The notes below the pieces were generated by a model, which saw only the letters and a program-made list of their open reading frames with translations, had not been told where the DNA came from and did no database searches. Of a DNA stretch of 64,000 nt, positions 61,650-64,000 are shown one piece after another. The position numbers and the translations under genes were made by a program. The first letter of the stretch is position 1; every line of letters begins with the position of its first letter. Source of the DNA: UBA1479 sp040216635 (GTDB lineage: Bacteria > Pseudomonadota > Alphaproteobacteria > Rhodospirillales > Casp-alpha2); contig JAVJOU010000021.1 of the NCBI GenBank assembly GCA_040216635.1, positions 248,001 to 312,000 of the forward strand. The letters run 5' to 3'.

Positions 61650-64000
61650 GCGGTCCGAAACTCACCCGCCGCGAAGCAATCAAAGCCCAGGCCATTGCCG
61701 CTGCGGGCGTCGCCGCGGGTCTGCCCGGCGTTTCTTTGGCATCCAATCTTACCACGACATCACAAGCGACCGAGTTAAGGTGGGATAAAGCGCCCTGCCG
61801 ATTTTGCGGCACGGGTTGTTCCGTGATGGTTGGGGTCAAAGAGGGCCGCGTGGTGGCGACCCACGGTGACGCCAAGTCAGAAGTTAACCGCGGCCTTAAC
61901 TGCGTGAAGGGCTACTTCCTGTCCAAGATCATGTACGGAGAGGACCGCCTGACGAAGCCGCTTTTGCGCATGAAGGACGGCAAATTCGACAAGAACGGAG
62001 AATTCACACCGATCACCTGGGATCAAGCCTTCGACATCATGGCCGAAAAATGGAAGGCCGCCATCGCCAAGACCAGGGACACGGAGGAAATGCCGCCGGT
62101 CGGCATGTTCGGGTCCGGCCAGTGGACCGTTTGGGAAGGATATGCCGCGTCGAAGCTGATGAAGGCCGGATTCCGATCCAATCACATCGATCCGAACGCG
62201 CGCCACTGCATGGCGTCAGCCGTCGGCGGGTTCATACGTACCTTCGGCATCGACGAGCCCATGGGCTGTTACGACGACATGGAGAACGCCGACGCCTTCG
62301 TGCTGTGGGGCTCCAACATGGCGGAAATGCACCCGATTCTGTGGACCCGGGTGACCGACCGCCGGCTCAGCGCACCGCACGTCAAGGTTGCCGTGCTGTC
62401 GACCTTCGAGCACCGCTGTTTTGATCTGGCCGATGTTCCCATCGTTTTCACGCCACAGACAGACCTGGCGATTCTCAACTTCATCGCTAACCACATTATC
62501 CAGACCGGCCGTGTGAACAAGGACTTTACCGGCAAGCATGTGAATTTTCGCCTGGGAAATCCCGACATCGGCTACGGCCTGCGGCCTGAACACGCACTGG
62601 AGAAGAAGGCGAAAAACAACACGAAGGCGGGCGGCTCCAAGGCCATGACCTTTGACGAATACGCCAAGTTCGTCAGTGCCTACGATGTTGACAGCGTGTC
62701 AAAGCTTTCGGGTGTATCTAAAGATAAGCTGATCGCCCTGGCCGAGCTTTACGCCGACCCAAAGACCAAAGTCACCTCGTTCTGGACCATGGGCTTCAAC
62801 CAGCATACCCGCGGTGTGTGGTGCAACAACCTTGTCTACAACATCCACCTTTTAACCGGAAAGATCTCCGAGCCAGGCAACAGCCCGTTTTCCTTGACCG
62901 GCCAACCTTCGGCTTGCGGGACGGCGCGCGAGGTCGGCACCTTCTCACACCGTTTGCCCGCCGATCTGGTGGTTGCCAAAAAAGAACACCGCGACTTCGC
63001 GGAAAAGATATGGAAGCTGCCCGAGGGAACAATCCCCGGCAAGAACGGTTTCCATGCGGTTCTGCAGAACCGCATGTTGAAGGACGGCAAGCTCAACTGC
63101 TACTGGGTCCAATGCAACAACAACATGCAGGCCGCCGCCAACCTGAATGAGGAAGGCCTGCCCGGTTACCGCAATCCGGACAATTTCATCGTCGTTTCGG
63201 ACGCCTATCCAACGGTTACGGCCCAGGCCGCTGACCTGATCTTGCCGACCGCCATGTGGGTCGAAAAAGAAGGGGCCTACGGCAATGCCGAGCGGCGCAC
63301 CCAGTTCTGGTACCAGCAGGTCAAGGCGCCGGGCGAGGCACGGTCCGACGTCTGGCAGCTGGTCGAGTTTTCCAAGCGCTTCACGGTCGAAGACGTCTGG
63401 CCAGCCGACCTGATCGCCAAGAAGCCGGAGCTGAAGGGCAAGACGCTCTATGACGTGCTGTTCAAGAACGGCAACGTCGACAAGTTCCCGCTGAGCCACG
63501 CCAGCCTGGAATTCGACAATGACGAATCCAAGTACTTCGGCTTCTACCTGCAGAAGGGCCTGTTCGAAGAATACGCCGAGTTCGGCCGCGGACACGGCCA
63601 CGATCTGGCGCCGTTTGATACCTACCATAAAGTGCGCGGCTTGCGCTGGCCCGTGGTTGACGGCAAAGAGACCAAGTGGCGCTACCGCGAAGGCCTGGAC
63701 CCTTACGTTAAGGTCGGTAAAGGAGTTGAATTTTACGGCAAGCCCGACGGCCGAGCCTGGATTTTCGCCCTGCCTTACGAACCTCCGGCCGAAAGTCCGG
63801 ACAAGGAATATGACCTGTGGCTGGCCACCGGCCGGGTGCTTGAACATTGGCATTCCGGGTCCATGACACAGCGTGTGCCGGAACTCTATAAATCCTATCC
63901 CGATGCCCAGGTTTTCATGCATCCGGACGACGCAAAGGCCCGCGGCCTGCGCCGGGGCGACGACGTGCGGGTGATCTCGCGGCGCGGCGAAATCCGCACG
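61646..64000 (+). CDS. napA: Periplasmic nitrate reductase catalytic subunit NapA, 3' partial
   Basis: Open from ATG 61646 to the right edge (785 codons). Tat signal LTRREAIKAQAIAAAGVAAG, 4Fe-4S motif CRFCGTGCSVMVG plus LNCVKGYF, and the molybdenum-ligand Cys in NARHCMASAVGGF are all visible. Later blocks include GFNQHTRGVWCNNLVYNIH and GNAERRTQFW. It reduces nitrate in the periplasm with bis-MGD cofactor, whose synthesis needs MoaB (31.8 kb). NapB/NapC/NapG-type partners would lie beyond the window. Confidence 0.97.
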   Translation, partial: MSGPKLTRREAIKAQAIAAAGVAAGLPGVSLASNLTTTSQATELRWDKAPCRFCGTGCSVMVGVKEGRVVATHGDAKSEVNRGLNCVKGYFLSKIMYGEDRLTKPLLRMKDGKFDKNGEFTPITWDQAFDIMAEKWKAAIAKTRDTEEMPPVGMFGSGQWTVWEGYAASKLMKAGFRSNHIDPNARHCMASAVGGFIRTFGIDEPMGCYDDMENADAFVLWGSNMAEMHPILWTRVTDRRLSAPHVKVAVLSTFEHRCFDLADVPIVFTPQTDLAILNFIANHIIQTGRVNKDFTGKHVNFRLGNPDIGYGLRPEHALEKKAKNNTKAGGSKAMTFDEYAKFVSAYDVDSVSKLSGVSKDKLIALAELYADPKTKVTSFWTMGFNQHTRGVWCNNLVYNIHLLTGKISEPGNSPFSLTGQPSACGTAREVGTFSHRLPADLVVAKKEHRDFAEKIWKLPEGTIPGKNGFHAVLQNRMLKDGKLNCYWVQCNNNMQAAANLNEEGLPGYRNPDNFIVVSDAYPTVTAQAADLILPTAMWVEKEGAYGNAERRTQFWYQQVKAPGEARSDVWQLVEFSKRFTVEDVWPADLIAKKPELKGKTLYDVLFKNGNVDKFPLSHASLEFDNDESKYFGFYLQKGLFEEYAEFGRGHGHDLAPFDTYHKVRGLRWPVVDGKETKWRYREGLDPYVKVGKGVEFYGKPDGRAWIFALPYEPPAESPDKEYDLWLATGRVLEHWHSGSMTQRVPELYKSYPDAQVFMHPDDAKARGLRRGDDVRVISRRGEIRT

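Overview
The window looks like the chromosome of a GC-rich alphaproteobacterium, most likely from the Rhodospirillales/Rhodospirillaceae side. The evidence is a CcrM-type GANTC methylase, OlsB/OlsA ornithine-lipid genes, a complete ecm-ccr-mcd ethylmalonyl-CoA block, a periplasmic nitrate reductase (nap) operon, ETF-ubiquinone oxidoreductase and an alphaproteobacterial HIG1-like twin-membrane protein next to a PduO-type adenosyltransferase. Genus cannot be fixed from sequence reading alone.

Layout. 1-5 kb: the end of an Xaa-Pro aminopeptidase; a minus-strand operon (CoA transferase III, HMG-CoA lyase, LysR); a membrane-anchored methyltransferase; a small GIY-YIG-like protein. 5.3-10.6 kb: a TetR regulator and a three-gene export operon (RND/MMPL pump, LolA-like periplasmic protein, outer-membrane barrel) that appear to share one palindromic operator. 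11.2-19.5 kb: acetyl-CoA assimilation by the ethylmalonyl-CoA pathway (ecm divergent from ccr-mcd), with a cobalamin adenosyltransferase able to supply the Ecm cofactor and a 3-hydroxybutyryl-CoA dehydrogenase. 19.5-29.8 kb: dipeptidase, dCMP deaminase, olsB-olsA, a frameshifted ccrM, rnhB, a CPA2 antiporter, a PA0069-type radical SAM protein and two TIGR04282/04283-type glycosyltransferases. 29.8-46.2 kb: two FliL-like paralogues, moaB, a lytic transglycosylase, family-4 UDG, ETF-QO, katG, sthA, a TauE-like permease, a cold-shock gene, a TPR protein, ispE and tRNA-Gln.

46.2-60.1 kb is a Tn7-like transposon inserted just behind the terminator of tRNA-Gln(TTG). It has repeat-containing ends, a tniQ-tnsA-tnsB-tnsC core, a small left cargo (two membrane proteins and a HigA-like antitoxin without a toxin) and a right cargo of four co-directional genes: Vsr endonuclease, C5-cytosine methyltransferase, a 990-residue protein with an N-terminal GHKL (MutL/MORC/Hsp90-like) ATPase and a C-terminal histidine-kinase ATPase, and a receiver-like partner. 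This cargo is the best candidate here for an uncharacterised system, probably anti-phage defence using two-component logic. A second, diverged copy of the left end lies directly beyond the right end, which suggests that more than one element has used this site.

60.2-64 kb: a Crp/Fnr regulator divergent from napE-napD-napA, with a perfect FNR-type box between them; napA runs off the window. No CRISPR array or rRNA was seen. All identifications come from reading motifs and gene order; no database search was run.
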